DNA of 64,000 nucleotides, taken from the NCBI GenBank assembly GCA_965662485.1, contig CBFIIL010000002.1:4177-68176 (forward strand), given 5' to 3'. Shown piece after piece: positions 1 to 9,024 of the stretch. The DNA comes from UBA3537 sp965662485. GTDB lineage: Bacteria; Bacteroidota; Bacteroidia; Flavobacteriales; Flavobacteriaceae. Below the pieces are notes generated by a model, which saw nothing but the letters and a program-made list of their open reading frames with translations, ran no database searches and had not been told where the DNA came from. Both the position numbers and the translations under genes were made by a program. Numbering within the stretch: position 1 is the first letter of the stretch; every line of letters begins with the position of its first letter.

Positions 1-592
1 CTTCTGACAACAAATTGTTGTCAAAAATAAGTTCCTCCATTTTTGATTCGTATTCGTTGTAATCGTCGTCATTTAATAGAGACTCGTCCATATTGGCATA
101 TTCGCCAACATCGACCCCTTTTTGTTTTAAAAAATCTTCCTTATTTCCTGCTTCGTTTATAATTCGCTCCAATCCTATATTTTCGTCAGTACCAGCACGA
201 ATGACTCTATATTTTCTTTTCTTTTCAAGATCTTCTATTGAAAGTACATCCTTTAAGTTGTCTTTTTTGTAGACTGGATAATCGCCCTCAATAGCAGACT
301 TTAAAAGAAAATGAATAAGAGGTCTTCTTTCTTTACCAACTACCAAAGTGTCAATTGGGTAATACATAGGGAAATTGACACGCTCATCGAGGTTAATTTC
401 CTCCCAAATAGTTTTTGAAAATAATACGTCTTTGTCGCTGATAAATCCATATGCCAATGGTTCTTCGTCAGAATCAACCTCATCGTATGCAGAGGTGACA
501 CCAATCTCGTCAGGAGATTTTGCATTCAAAATATTAGCCTGACTAAAACCAATGAATGGTAAAACGAATAAGAACAGGGGTAAACGATTCAT
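1..592 (-). CDS. gldN: Gliding motility / T9SS protein GldN (partial, C-terminus outside window)
   Basis: The reading frame stays open on the minus strand from an ATG at 592-590 to the window edge, giving about 197 residues. It begins with a hydrophobic signal peptide ending in a GFSQA-type cleavage site (about residues 1-18). Downstream is a GldN-like stretch: a segment ending in FSKTIWEEI, then INLDERVNFPMYYP and a long acidic region. It lies directly downstream of gldM in the order gldK-gldL-gldM-gldN known from flavobacteria. In that system GldN is periplasmic and forms a ring with GldK at the outer membrane as part of the type IX secretion and gliding machinery. The gap to gldM is only 4 bases, so the two are co-transcribed. 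The C-terminal part is missing only because the window starts here. Confidence 0.9.
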   Translation of the reverse strand, partial: MNRLPLFLFVLPFIGFSQANILNAKSPDEIGVTSAYDEVDSDEEPLAYGFISDKDVLFSKTIWEEINLDERVNFPMYYPIDTLVVGKERRPLIHFLLKSAIEGDYPVYKKDNLKDVLSIEDLEKKRKYRVIRAGTDENIGLERIINEAGNKEDFLKQKGVDVGEYANMDESLLNDDDYNEYESKMEELIFDNNLLSE

Positions 593-596
593 AATT

Positions 597-2171
597 TTAA
601 TTTGTTAATTTTACTGTAATAGCAGCTGCAGGTGGAATCTCTACTCCACTTACACCTTTTACTCTTACTTTTATATTGTCAATAATCACCAAAGAACGCC
701 TTGGTGCATTATTGATTAATGCTTTTGCAGCTGGATTCAATCGATTCCCTGAAACGGTAACTGTTTCTCCTAATACAGTCAAATCAAACGCAGAAACTGT
801 TGGATTCAAATCGTATACGAAATCTCCAAAATCCGCCAAGACACGAGAAGTTGTTACATCACGTTTGTTGAGTTTAATTGAACCACTCTTTCCGGCTATT
901 TTACCAACTGGATTAGGAATATTTTTAATTCTAAATGATTTTTTTGAATTTACTTTTGTACCATCATCTAAAGTTGCCACAACAGATACAATCAAATTTT
1001 GACTACCTGATGGTGGATTAATAATGTATTTTCCTTGACCACTTGCGGTTCTTAGTCCTGGAGCGGAAACTTTCACATTGCTATCAGGTACTCCTGCAAA
1101 TGAAATCGTCATAGGATTTTCTAGCCCTCTATACAACACATTCATCTTATCTGCAGCGACTGATGCTTCTTTTGGTCGTGGCACAACAACATAGTTTCCA
1201 ACAATAGGGATTTCAAGAGGCTTACCGTCTTCTAAGAACGTAAATTGACCTTTAATTTTCTTTTCTCCAATATTTCCAACATTAAAATCTAGTGTTGCTG
1301 CACCAGTAGAATCTATGGCTTTGGCCACATTAATTTCTTGCCCTTGTACCACTAATTTTGTTGGAGTTACATTTGCATATTTTCCAAGAACTACTTTCCC
1401 TTGAAATTTTTCACCTGCAAAAAATGCAGATTTCTCAGCCAAAACTATAGCTTGATATTTTTTCAAGGAGACAGCTTCTGTTAGTGTATTTCCTAGAAAG
1501 AGGTTAAACATACTAGCTTCTGTAACTTTTACATCATTTTGCATTGCTGTTAGCTTTGTGTAAGAAGCAATCGCTGGAAACCCTTTGTAGTTGTAATCTA
1601 ACCAGTCAATTTTTTTACCGTCCTTATTAGTTACTTTTTCTGTATTAAATCGTTTTTCGAATCGTTCAACAGCTTTTTTATACTTCACGTCAGTTCCAAG
1701 AACTTCTTTAATATCAGACTTGTATTTTTCAATACTTGCTAGAACTGCATCTCCTGCTTTTGTCAAACGATCGCCAGTAAACCACATTTCATCAAGAATA
1801 TCAGTTTTGTCCATGGCCTCAAAAGGCAATTTTCCTGTTTCTGGGTCAATTGTGTATTGTCCATTTTTCAAAAGGTCTACCTTAATAGTTTCAATGTAAT
1901 TATAAAAATCATCAGAAATTACATTAATTTGCTGGGCTTTATTTGCAGCTACCGCAAATTCTTCTGGCTTTTCGTCGCCTTTCGTAATTAAATCATTAAG
2001 TAATGCTTCATTTGTTTCTGATGTAGTCACATTAGACTCAGCAAATTTTGCTTCCATTAGTCCGAAAGCTGAAAGCACCTCTTTTGACATATTCATGGCC
2101 ATCATTGCGATGAAAACCAAATACATCAAATTTATCATTTTCTGCCTTGCAGATACTTTTCCTCCTGCCAT
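597..2171 (-). CDS. gldM: Gliding motility / T9SS motor protein GldM
   Basis: This 524-residue protein starts MAGGKVSARQKMINLMY and has a single N-terminal membrane helix (about residues 13-30) followed by a long periplasmic part. That is the GldM/PorM topology. GldM pairs with GldL to form the proton-driven inner-membrane motor; its periplasmic arm reaches the GldK-GldN ring and transmits energy for secretion and gliding. The length fits the family (about 515-525). It sits between gldL and gldN with short spacing (48 and 4 bases). The ATG at 2171 gives a standard N-terminus. I see no frameshift or missing segment. Confidence 0.95.
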   Translation of the reverse strand: MAGGKVSARQKMINLMYLVFIAMMAMNMSKEVLSAFGLMEAKFAESNVTTSETNEALLNDLITKGDEKPEEFAVAANKAQQINVISDDFYNYIETIKVDLLKNGQYTIDPETGKLPFEAMDKTDILDEMWFTGDRLTKAGDAVLASIEKYKSDIKEVLGTDVKYKKAVERFEKRFNTEKVTNKDGKKIDWLDYNYKGFPAIASYTKLTAMQNDVKVTEASMFNLFLGNTLTEAVSLKKYQAIVLAEKSAFFAGEKFQGKVVLGKYANVTPTKLVVQGQEINVAKAIDSTGAATLDFNVGNIGEKKIKGQFTFLEDGKPLEIPIVGNYVVVPRPKEASVAADKMNVLYRGLENPMTISFAGVPDSNVKVSAPGLRTASGQGKYIINPPSGSQNLIVSVVATLDDGTKVNSKKSFRIKNIPNPVGKIAGKSGSIKLNKRDVTTSRVLADFGDFVYDLNPTVSAFDLTVLGETVTVSGNRLNPAAKALINNAPRRSLVIIDNIKVRVKGVSGVEIPPAAAITVKLTN

Positions 2172-2219
2172 AATAATTAGTTTTTTTGGTTATATATATA
2201 TAGTTTCAATAAGAACTAA

Positions 2220-2837
2220 TTATTTGTTATTCATCGCAGTAAGCATACCTCCATATACTCCATTTAAAGAAGATAGATTAGACGCCAAAGATTCCATTTG
2301 TTCTTTTAATTTAAGAGCGTTTTCAATAGATTCTGCATTAATTTCAGATTGTCTATTTGCACTTTCTAATTGAGCTGAATATAAATCATTTAATGATTCC
2401 ATTTGAGCAGTAGCCTTGGCCATTTGCTCATTATAGCTTTTTGAAGCCCCAACTGAACCATCCATAGAGGCTGCAGTGGCATTCAAATTTTGAATACTAT
2501 CACCTAAACTTTTTACAAGAGCACCATCAATTTTAGCTTCCTTAAGTAATGAATCTAGTTTTTTGGTAAGCACACCCTCTGGCGTTGCTTCTTTTTCTTT
2601 TTTAACTTTTGCTGATCCACCTGTCAATTCTGGATACACGAGAGACCAGTCTAGATCTCCTTTTTGACGTTCAAAAGCAGAATATGTAAATACTAAGGCT
2701 TCAACAATCATCCCAATTGTTAAGATTTCAGAACCATAAGGCCAATGTTGAATTTTAAAGAGAGCGCCTACAATTACAATTGCTGCACCAAGTCCATAGA
2801 CCATATTTGTGATAGTGATTTTACCTTCTTTTGCCAT
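2220..2837 (-). CDS. gldL: Gliding motility / T9SS motor protein GldL
   Basis: This 205-residue protein has two N-terminal membrane helices (about residues 12-28 and 37-56) joined by a short HWPYGSE loop, then a cytoplasmic coiled-coil-like tail rich in A, S, L and E. This is the GldL/PorL architecture. GldL is the inner-membrane part of the GldLM motor that converts proton motive force into motion. K28 and H31 at the end of the first helix and E46 in the second appear equivalent to the charged residues reported as important in GldL; that mapping is by eye. The gene lies between gldK and gldM in the same operon. Confidence 0.95.
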   Translation of the reverse strand: MAKEGKITITNMVYGLGAAIVIVGALFKIQHWPYGSEILTIGMIVEALVFTYSAFERQKGDLDWSLVYPELTGGSAKVKKEKEATPEGVLTKKLDSLLKEAKIDGALVKSLGDSIQNLNATAASMDGSVGASKSYNEQMAKATAQMESLNDLYSAQLESANRQSEINAESIENALKLKEQMESLASNLSSLNGVYGGMLTAMNNK

Positions 2838-2880
2838 GATATTAAATTTTAAGTATAGTGTTAATTTTTTAGTTTAATTT

Positions 2881-4230
2881 TTAATTTGTTGCTGCGTTTG
2901 CAGTAGCATCTGTCCCAAGATAATCTTGGACTGTACGGAAGCCTATAAAACTTCGTGCAGAATCAGCATGTTCGTAGTCTCTTGAGCTAACCTGAAGAAA
3001 ATAAGCAACATCTTTCCAAGAGCCTCCACGAACAACTTTTCTTGGATTTTCTTTATCATTTACATTGGGGTTAAATGATGCTGAATATTCATATGATGAT
3101 GCATCATACGAGGAGTTTACCCACTCTGAGACATTACCTGCCATATTGTATAAATTGTAATCGTTGGGTTCATAAGCATCTGCTTCTACTGTATAAAGTG
3201 CCTGATCTGCTGCATAGTTTCCTCTGAGTGGTTTGAAATTTGCTAAGAAACAGCCTCTATCATTTTTTGCATAAGGACCACCCCATGGAAATGCTGCACC
3301 ATCTAAACCTCCTCGAGCAGCATATTCCCACTCGGCTTCAGAAGGCAATCGAAACATATTTATGTTTTGTTTTCCTTTGGATTTTTGATAGCTATTTTTG
3401 TTTAGTGTTCGCCACTGACAAAAAGCTTGTGCTTGCTCAAATGTAATCCCAACTACTGGATAATCGCCATAAGCTTCGTGCCAAAAGTAATCGTTGTGCA
3501 TCGGAACGTTGTAGGCATATTCAAAATCACGAATCCAAACCGTTGTGTCTGGATAAACCTTTACTGGATATTTTTCAATGAAGTCGCTACGTTTTAATTC
3601 TCTATATTTTGCAGCTTCTTCAATGTCCATATAAGTATATTCAAATACAAATTGTTCTACATCCCATGTACGCTTCCCGTTATACCACTCATCTGGTGGA
3701 AGGTACATTCCATCCATAACTTCTGCATATAACTCATCTGGATAATCTTCAGTATCAAAAATAAGATCTACATCTCTATTGATTTGTCGTTGTTCATCAC
3801 CATAGGTATCTAACATATAACGTTGGTATGGAGTCAACTCTTCTTCATCTCCAGAATCAAGATATGAAAATTGACCAATACCTTCATCTTCCGCCGTTTT
3901 TCCTTCTAAATCGGCCATTTCTGCAAGTTTTTCTCTCAGAATTGAATCTCTAACCCAATGTACAAATTGACGATATTCACTATTTGTAATTTCTGTTTCG
4001 TCCATGTAAAATGAACGTACAGTAACTGTTTTGGTTGGAGCGTCTTGTAAATCAACAACATCATCATCTGCTTTACCCATCACAAATGCACCGCCTGGAA
4101 TTAAACTCATTCCATAAGGTTTCTCCGGATGCCATCTTTTGCCTTTAACACCAACAAGTTCTCCTTTATCGCGAGAACCACAACTGCTGAAAATGGCAAA
4201 TGCTAAGGTTAAAAATATGATCTTCTTCAT
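2881..4230 (-). CDS. gldK: Gliding motility / T9SS lipoprotein GldK
   Basis: This 449-residue lipoprotein has a signal peptide with a lipobox ending at C17 (IFSSCGS). It carries a sulfatase-modifying-factor (FGE) fold, visible as GGAFVMG near residue 47, RLPSEAEWEYAARGG, FPWGG, YNMAGNVSEW and VVRGGSWKD. In the family the FGE fold is structural, and GldK forms a periplasmic ring with GldN under the outer membrane. It is the first gene of the gldKLMN operon, with 114 bases free upstream. An insertion rich in Asp, Glu and Tyr (about residues 95-220) separates the N-terminal strands from the core, as in other GldK proteins. Confidence 0.95.
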   Translation of the reverse strand: MKKIIFLTLAFAIFSSCGSRDKGELVGVKGKRWHPEKPYGMSLIPGGAFVMGKADDDVVDLQDAPTKTVTVRSFYMDETEITNSEYRQFVHWVRDSILREKLAEMADLEGKTAEDEGIGQFSYLDSGDEEELTPYQRYMLDTYGDEQRQINRDVDLIFDTEDYPDELYAEVMDGMYLPPDEWYNGKRTWDVEQFVFEYTYMDIEEAAKYRELKRSDFIEKYPVKVYPDTTVWIRDFEYAYNVPMHNDYFWHEAYGDYPVVGITFEQAQAFCQWRTLNKNSYQKSKGKQNINMFRLPSEAEWEYAARGGLDGAAFPWGGPYAKNDRGCFLANFKPLRGNYAADQALYTVEADAYEPNDYNLYNMAGNVSEWVNSSYDASSYEYSASFNPNVNDKENPRKVVRGGSWKDVAYFLQVSSRDYEHADSARSFIGFRTVQDYLGTDATANAATN

Positions 4231-4344
4231 AAGTATTTAATTTGGGGGGTAGCCCCTAATATTTTAAAGTTCGTAAACTTATTTATATATTTTCAGAATT
4301 ACAACTTTTTTTTACTTTTATAATCCTAATGAAAACATAAAGTA

Positions 4345-5502
4345 TTAATTTTTTTTGCATGCTTTGTACCAGCGTTCGGGAATTATACCCTTTGTTGCTT
4401 GCTCGTAATCTTCGTGCATACATGCTAATAACGAATACTTTTTTTGTTTAGTATCTGTAAATGCTAAAAATGGTGTCTCAATCCACCAACGGCCAGTTTT
4501 TAAACTTTTATAAAATACCAACTCTTGACCCTCAACTAATACAGTGTATTTGTTAAAATCATCTGTATTTTGAAATTGATCATCTTTCTGTCGACAACAA
4601 TATCCTTCTATAAAATACCAAATCATTTGTGCTATAAGCATTGATGTAGCTTCATCATCAGGCGAAGGGTTATATTCGTAAATACCAAATGATGACACTC
4701 TGTTACTTATTCCTGCGTAACGTGCTATGGCGCATATTTCCTTACCATCAAAACCATTTGGAGAGTATTTTTGTTTGACACTTACATCAGAAGATTTAAC
4801 AGATTTTAAATCAACCGTTACCAAATCGGCATCCCGAAGTGCAGGTTCTACAGTTTTTATGTTCTTATTTATATTACCTAAACGATAGTATTCAAAATAT
4901 AATTTTTCCATTAAGTCTATCTCCTCTTGGGCGTTGAAATAGGTTTGGTATCCTAATGTGGTATAATTGAATAAATTATAGGGCTTTTCTAAAATAACTT
5001 TTCCTATATAGCTTGAGTTTGTAATGGGCTTTGATGAATCGCCTAAATCAAAACTTTTGTCAATATTTACAATATTAATCATTGGTCTTATCGTATCATA
5101 AGCACGGTAATTTGCATAAGTAAGGTCTTGACTTCCGCCAATAATTATTGGAATAATTTTTTGCTCAAGCAAGGATTTTATAAGTTGACTTACAGCAAAA
5201 TAAGTGTCATCTACTGTTGCACCATTTTTTAAATCTCCCAAATCTGCAATGTTTGCGCTCCAATTTCCTGGAAACAAAGAATATAGTGATTTTCGGACTT
5301 CGTCTAGGCGAAATGTTTCTCCAATATCGTCAGTAGCATTTCTGGTTTCGAGGACACCAAAAATTGCAATATTTACATCCTCTAAGTCTGGCATTCTCTG
5401 AGAGGTGTGGATTTTTAACTTTCGTCCAAGCGACTGAAAATGAGACAATTCGATGGACTCGAAAAGGCGATTAGAAACTGGAGAAAGCAAACTAAAATCC
5501 AT
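4345..5502 (-). CDS. Arginase/formimidoylglutamase-fold protein with degenerate metal site
   Basis: The 385 residues follow the ureohydrolase (arginase, agmatinase, formimidoylglutamase) fold, with the expected motif order. The metal-binding residues are largely replaced. The GGxH motif reads GGSQD (122-126), the DAHxD motif reads DKSFD (148-152), and the DxDxxDP motif reads DLKSVKSSD (231-239). A normal binuclear manganese site is therefore unlikely, and I read this as a pseudo-enzyme or a protein with a new role. It lies 3 bases downstream of topA and just upstream of gldK, all on the minus strand. Automatic annotation would probably say formimidoylglutamase; no hut genes are nearby. The fold call is good, the function unknown. 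Confidence 0.75.
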   Translation of the reverse strand: MDFSLLSPVSNRLFESIELSHFQSLGRKLKIHTSQRMPDLEDVNIAIFGVLETRNATDDIGETFRLDEVRKSLYSLFPGNWSANIADLGDLKNGATVDDTYFAVSQLIKSLLEQKIIPIIIGGSQDLTYANYRAYDTIRPMINIVNIDKSFDLGDSSKPITNSSYIGKVILEKPYNLFNYTTLGYQTYFNAQEEIDLMEKLYFEYYRLGNINKNIKTVEPALRDADLVTVDLKSVKSSDVSVKQKYSPNGFDGKEICAIARYAGISNRVSSFGIYEYNPSPDDEATSMLIAQMIWYFIEGYCCRQKDDQFQNTDDFNKYTVLVEGQELVFYKSLKTGRWWIETPFLAFTDTKQKKYSLLACMHEDYEQATKGIIPERWYKACKKN

Positions 5503-5505
5503 TGA

Positions 5506-7986
5506 CTATTTCTTTTTTTTTCTACTTTTTGATGCTTTTTTGGGGTTGTGTTTTTCTAATAACACTTTAACTTCCTCCAGAGTAAGTTTAGATGCATCAA
5601 CCGTTTTGGGAAGTTCAATTTTAGTTTTTCCTTTTATTATGTTATGTCGGCCCCACCGCGCTTTTTCAACACGAATACCTTCATCTTCCCAGTCGTGGAC
5701 AATTTTGTCAATTTCTTTCTGAATCTTATCTTTTATCAAAGTCTCTATATCATCTGAAGAAAGATTATCCCAATCGTATTTTTTGTTGACATTGATGAAC
5801 ATATTATTCCACTTGATAAAAGGACCAAACCGCCCCTTTCCTTTTTGAACTGGGAGTCCTTCGTATTCGTAAATTGGTGCATCAGCCTTTTCCTTATCCT
5901 TAATGAGTTCTATGGCTTCATCCATTTCAACGCTCAGAGGATCCACACCCTTTGGTAGAGAAATGAATTTCTTACCAAACTTGACATAAGGTCCAAACCT
6001 ACCATTATTGACTAAAACATCTTCTCCTTCATAAACACCCAGGTCTTTTGGCAGTTTGAACAAATCTAATGCCTGCTCAAAAGTAATTGAGCTCAACTGC
6101 AATGTTGGGGGAACACTAGCAAAAACTTGCTTTTCTTCCTCATCTACAGTTCCAATTTGTGCCATAGGTCCAAATTTTCCTAAGCGCACACTAAGCTGTC
6201 TACCTGAAGCGGGATCTGTTCCAAGTATTCGTTCTCCAGATTCTCTGTTGGCATTTTCTCGAACATCCTCGACTTGAGAATGAAAATCACCATAAAAAGA
6301 TTTCATCATTTTGGTCCAATCGGCATTTCCAGTGGCTATTGCATCAAAATCCGCCTCCACTTTTGCAGTGAAGTTATAATCTAAAATTGCCTCAAAATGA
6401 TTGACCAAAAAGTCTGTAACAATCATTCCTATGTCAGTTGGAACGAGCTTTCCTTTGTCTGAACCAAAATTCTCGGATAGCGTTTTTTCTTCTAAAACAT
6501 TGTCTTTGAGTGTCAACAAACGATACTGTCGTTCTTTGCCGTCGACGGTTCCTTTTTCTACATAATTTCTATTTTGAATTGTTGAAATTGTAGGGGCATA
6601 TGTCGATGGACGACCTATACCTAGTTCTTCTAATTTTTTAACTAATGAGGCTTCAGTAAATCTATACGGTGGACGAGAAAAACGCTCCGTTGCAACTATA
6701 TAATTATTGGTCACAGCTTCATTTACTGCCATCGCAGGCAGCATTCCTTCTTGCTCAGTATTTTCATCGTCTGTCCCTTCAAGGTAGACTTTTAAAAATC
6801 CATCAAATTTAATAACTTCACCGTTTGCTGTAAATTGTTTGTCGTGATTTGGAGTTACAATTTTAACATTAGTACGCTCCAATTGGGCATCACTCATTTG
6901 TGAAGCAATAGCACGCTTCCAAATAAGCTCATACAATCGTGCTTGATCACGTTCTAGGTTAACTGAATGCGTCGAAAAATTTGTTGGCCTAATGGCCTCA
7001 TGGGCTTCTTGCGCGCCTTTAGATTTACCTTTAAAATTTCGTGTTTTACTATAATTTTCACCAAATGCAGATACAATTTCTTTGGCGGCTGCATTTCGGG
7101 CTTCTTGAGACAAATTTACACTATCTGTTCTCATGTAAGTAATCAATCCTGCTTCGTATAAACGTTGCGCCATATTCATGGTTTTGCTTACAGAAAAATA
7201 TAATTTTCTTGCAGCTTCTTGCTGGAGTGTTGATGTTGTAAATGGTGGTGCCGGTGATTTTTTTGCCGGTTTTTTGTCTAATGCATCAACGGAAAATGAT
7301 GCATTTTTGTTGCGATTCAAAAACGCATTTGCTTCTTCTTGAGTGTCAAATGGCTTTGGCAATTTGGCTTTAAAAACTTGCCCTTTAGAGGTCGTAAATG
7401 CCGCATCAACTTTGAATGATGCTTTGGGCTGAAATGATTGAATTTCACGCTCACGCTCAACGATTAATCGAACAGAAACAGATTGTACTCTTCCAGCAGA
7501 AAGTCCTCCTTTAACCTTGCGCCAAAGTACAGGTGAAAGTTCGTAACCTACAATTCGGTCTAAAACTCTTCTTGCTTGTTGAGCGTCTACTAAATCATAA
7601 TCTATACTTCTTGGATTTTGAACTGCTTTTTCTATAGCAGATTTTGTAATTTCATGAAAAACAATACGTTTTGTTTTGGATTTATCGAGCTTTAGAGTCT
7701 CGGCCAAATGCCATGCAATAGCTTCTCCTTCTCTGTCTTCATCACTTGCAAGCCATACAACTTCTGCTTTTTTTGCTAAATCTTTTAGTTTTTTAACAAC
7801 TGGTTTTTTGTCTTTTGAAACTTCATATTTTGGTTTAAAATCTCCGTCAACATCTATCCCTAGTTCTTTGGAAGGAAGATCGGCAATGTGTCCAAAGCTG
7901 GATTCAACTTTGAAATCTTTACCTAGAAATTTTTCTATTGTTTTTGCCTTTGCAGGCGACTCGACAATTACAAGATTTTTGGCCAT
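5506..7986 (-). CDS. topA: DNA topoisomerase I
   Basis: This 826-residue type IA topoisomerase relaxes negatively supercoiled DNA through a transient 5'-phosphotyrosyl bond. The TOPRIM domain is at the N-terminus (VESPAKAKTIEKFLG, then DEDREGEAIAWHL). The active-site tyrosine lies in LITYMRTDS. The C-terminus lacks the four-cysteine zinc ribbons of E. coli TopA. Instead it has repeated GRFGPYVKFG/GRFGPFIKW units and a lysine-rich tail (SKSRKKKK), as usual in Bacteroidota. A -7 box (TAnnTTTG, complement of 8007-8014) lies about 20 bases upstream of the ATG, implying a short leader. It probably heads a unit with the arginase-fold gene. Confidence 0.97.
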   Translation of the reverse strand: MAKNLVIVESPAKAKTIEKFLGKDFKVESSFGHIADLPSKELGIDVDGDFKPKYEVSKDKKPVVKKLKDLAKKAEVVWLASDEDREGEAIAWHLAETLKLDKSKTKRIVFHEITKSAIEKAVQNPRSIDYDLVDAQQARRVLDRIVGYELSPVLWRKVKGGLSAGRVQSVSVRLIVEREREIQSFQPKASFKVDAAFTTSKGQVFKAKLPKPFDTQEEANAFLNRNKNASFSVDALDKKPAKKSPAPPFTTSTLQQEAARKLYFSVSKTMNMAQRLYEAGLITYMRTDSVNLSQEARNAAAKEIVSAFGENYSKTRNFKGKSKGAQEAHEAIRPTNFSTHSVNLERDQARLYELIWKRAIASQMSDAQLERTNVKIVTPNHDKQFTANGEVIKFDGFLKVYLEGTDDENTEQEGMLPAMAVNEAVTNNYIVATERFSRPPYRFTEASLVKKLEELGIGRPSTYAPTISTIQNRNYVEKGTVDGKERQYRLLTLKDNVLEEKTLSENFGSDKGKLVPTDIGMIVTDFLVNHFEAILDYNFTAKVEADFDAIATGNADWTKMMKSFYGDFHSQVEDVRENANRESGERILGTDPASGRQLSVRLGKFGPMAQIGTVDEEEKQVFASVPPTLQLSSITFEQALDLFKLPKDLGVYEGEDVLVNNGRFGPYVKFGKKFISLPKGVDPLSVEMDEAIELIKDKEKADAPIYEYEGLPVQKGKGRFGPFIKWNNMFINVNKKYDWDNLSSDDIETLIKDKIQKEIDKIVHDWEDEGIRVEKARWGRHNIIKGKTKIELPKTVDASKLTLEEVKVLLEKHNPKKASKSRKKKK

Positions 7987-8006
7987 AAATTAATTTATTG
8001 AAGGAA

Positions 8007-8014
8007 CAAATGTA
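8007..8014 (-). promoter_or_regulatory. Putative -7 box for topA
   Basis: The plus strand reads CAAATGTA, so the minus strand has TACATTTG, matching the Bacteroidota -7 consensus TAnnTTTG. It is about 20 bases upstream of the topA start. No convincing -33 TTG was found at the usual spacing, so this is a moderate call. Confidence 0.4.
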
Positions 8015-8067
8015 GTCGAATTTTTCAATTTTGTTTTTTAATTTTTTCCCAAAATTCGTTTTTTATT

Positions 8068-8089
8068 AAAAAAAACACTTTAGTAAAGT
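8068..8089 (-). terminator. Weak putative terminator after the membrane-protein gene
   Basis: On the minus strand a short AT-rich hairpin (ACTTT, loop ACT, AAAGT) is followed by G and a run of eight T. The stem is only 5 bp, so the call is weak. It lies between the end of the gene at 8128 and topA. Confidence 0.3.
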
Positions 8090-8127
8090 TTAAAAATATC
8101 CAATCTAACTATATGTAAATCAATGAT

Positions 8128-8889
8128 TTATAATTGATTCTCTAGACTCTCAAAAGAAATAATTTTTTTGTACAAAACATAAATTGGCATTTGCAAAAAG
8201 CAACTAAAAAACAACGCTCCTAGTCCACAAGTTAACATAATTAGGACATATAAACTGATAATATTGAGGAATGTAATTGCAAAGGTGATTCCCCATTTTT
8301 TGTGCCCTAGTGCAAATGAGCTTTTTAGAACATCTAAAATGGATAGTTCTGAGTTAAATACATAAAATGGTGTGACAAACATGAGCGGAATCATGACATA
8401 AAAAATTGGAAACACACACATAAGAACAGCCAAAATTGCAACTCCAAAGTTGGCCAAAACCAACAGAAGTGATTTTGTGAATTTTCCATCTCTAAAAAAA
8501 TAAAAAAAATCTGAAAATAAAAAACCTTGTCCCATATCCATTTTTGCTATAATCCTAAAAAAACCAAAGGATATTAGCGATGATATGATTCCAACAACAA
8601 TGGTTACCAAATAATATATAACGAGAACCGAGCCATGTTGTTGGGTCATGGCGTCATCGAACAATATACTTTGAATATTGTACTGAGAATTAGAATCAAT
8701 TCCTGAGTCTTGAAACATACTAAAATTCAAAAACATAAGCGGTAAACTTAGCCCAATTGACAACAACTGAAGAATAAATCCTTGTAGCCAAACTTTTTTA
8801 AATACTAGAACAGATTCATTAAACAAATCACCAAAATCAATTTTTGGTGCTTCAGCAACTTTTTTTGAAATACAATTTAGTGATGACAT
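8128..8889 (-). CDS. Multi-pass membrane protein of unknown function
   Basis: I do not recognise a named family with certainty. The 253 residues contain about four to six hydrophobic segments (near residues 34-55, 90-110, 140-165, 165-180 and 205-235), with a short soluble N-terminus. The layout resembles the glycerophosphoryl diester phosphodiesterase membrane-domain/DUF975-like proteins common in Bacteroidota, but this is by general appearance only. It is transcribed divergently from miaB, and 135 bases separate its start from the miaB start. The gap of 141 bases to topA and a possible weak terminator suggest a separate transcript. Confidence 0.6.
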   Translation of the reverse strand: MSSLNCISKKVAEAPKIDFGDLFNESVLVFKKVWLQGFILQLLSIGLSLPLMFLNFSMFQDSGIDSNSQYNIQSILFDDAMTQQHGSVLVIYYLVTIVVGIISSLISFGFFRIIAKMDMGQGFLFSDFFYFFRDGKFTKSLLLVLANFGVAILAVLMCVFPIFYVMIPLMFVTPFYVFNSELSILDVLKSSFALGHKKWGITFAITFLNIISLYVLIMLTCGLGALFFSCFLQMPIYVLYKKIISFESLENQL

Positions 8890-8956
8890 TGGTTTGGTTT
8901 TATATTATCAAATTAAAACTAAATTTATATTAAAAGAGCAATAGAAAACATGACAC

Positions 8957-8989
8957 TTTGTCATAAAAAAGAAAAATATTGTATCTTTG
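8957..8989 (+). promoter_or_regulatory. Bacteroidota-type promoter of miaB
   Basis: TTTG at 8957-8960 and TATCTTTG at 8982-8989 are separated by 21 bases, an excellent match to the -33 TTG / -7 TAnnTTTG consensus of Bacteroidota. Transcription should start near 8995. This rules out the in-frame upstream ATG at 8950 as the miaB start and supports the ATG at 9025. Confidence 0.8.
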
Positions 8990-9024
8990 CACACTTATTG
9001 TTCCAGATAGAGACAAATATAGAT

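Noticed and set aside
340..525. Open frame of 61 codons on the minus strand
   Set aside because: It lies in another frame inside gldN, whose own frame is open from 592 to the window edge and carries a signal peptide and family motifs.
676..1002. Open frame of 108 codons on the plus strand
   Set aside because: Antisense shadow within gldM; no family match and composition of reversed codons.
2881..4230. Formylglycine-generating enzyme activity for GldK
   Set aside because: The FGE fold is present, but the gene order and lipoprotein leader show GldK, where the fold is structural.
4243..4257. G-run/C-run hairpin upstream of gldK
   Set aside because: A 4-bp GGGG/CCCC stem is notable in AT-rich DNA, but there is no T-run, no covariation evidence and no known element, so I do not call a regulator.
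8950..9024. Extra 25-residue N-terminus for MiaB
   Set aside because: The segment overlaps a strong promoter, and the shorter form matches the family start.
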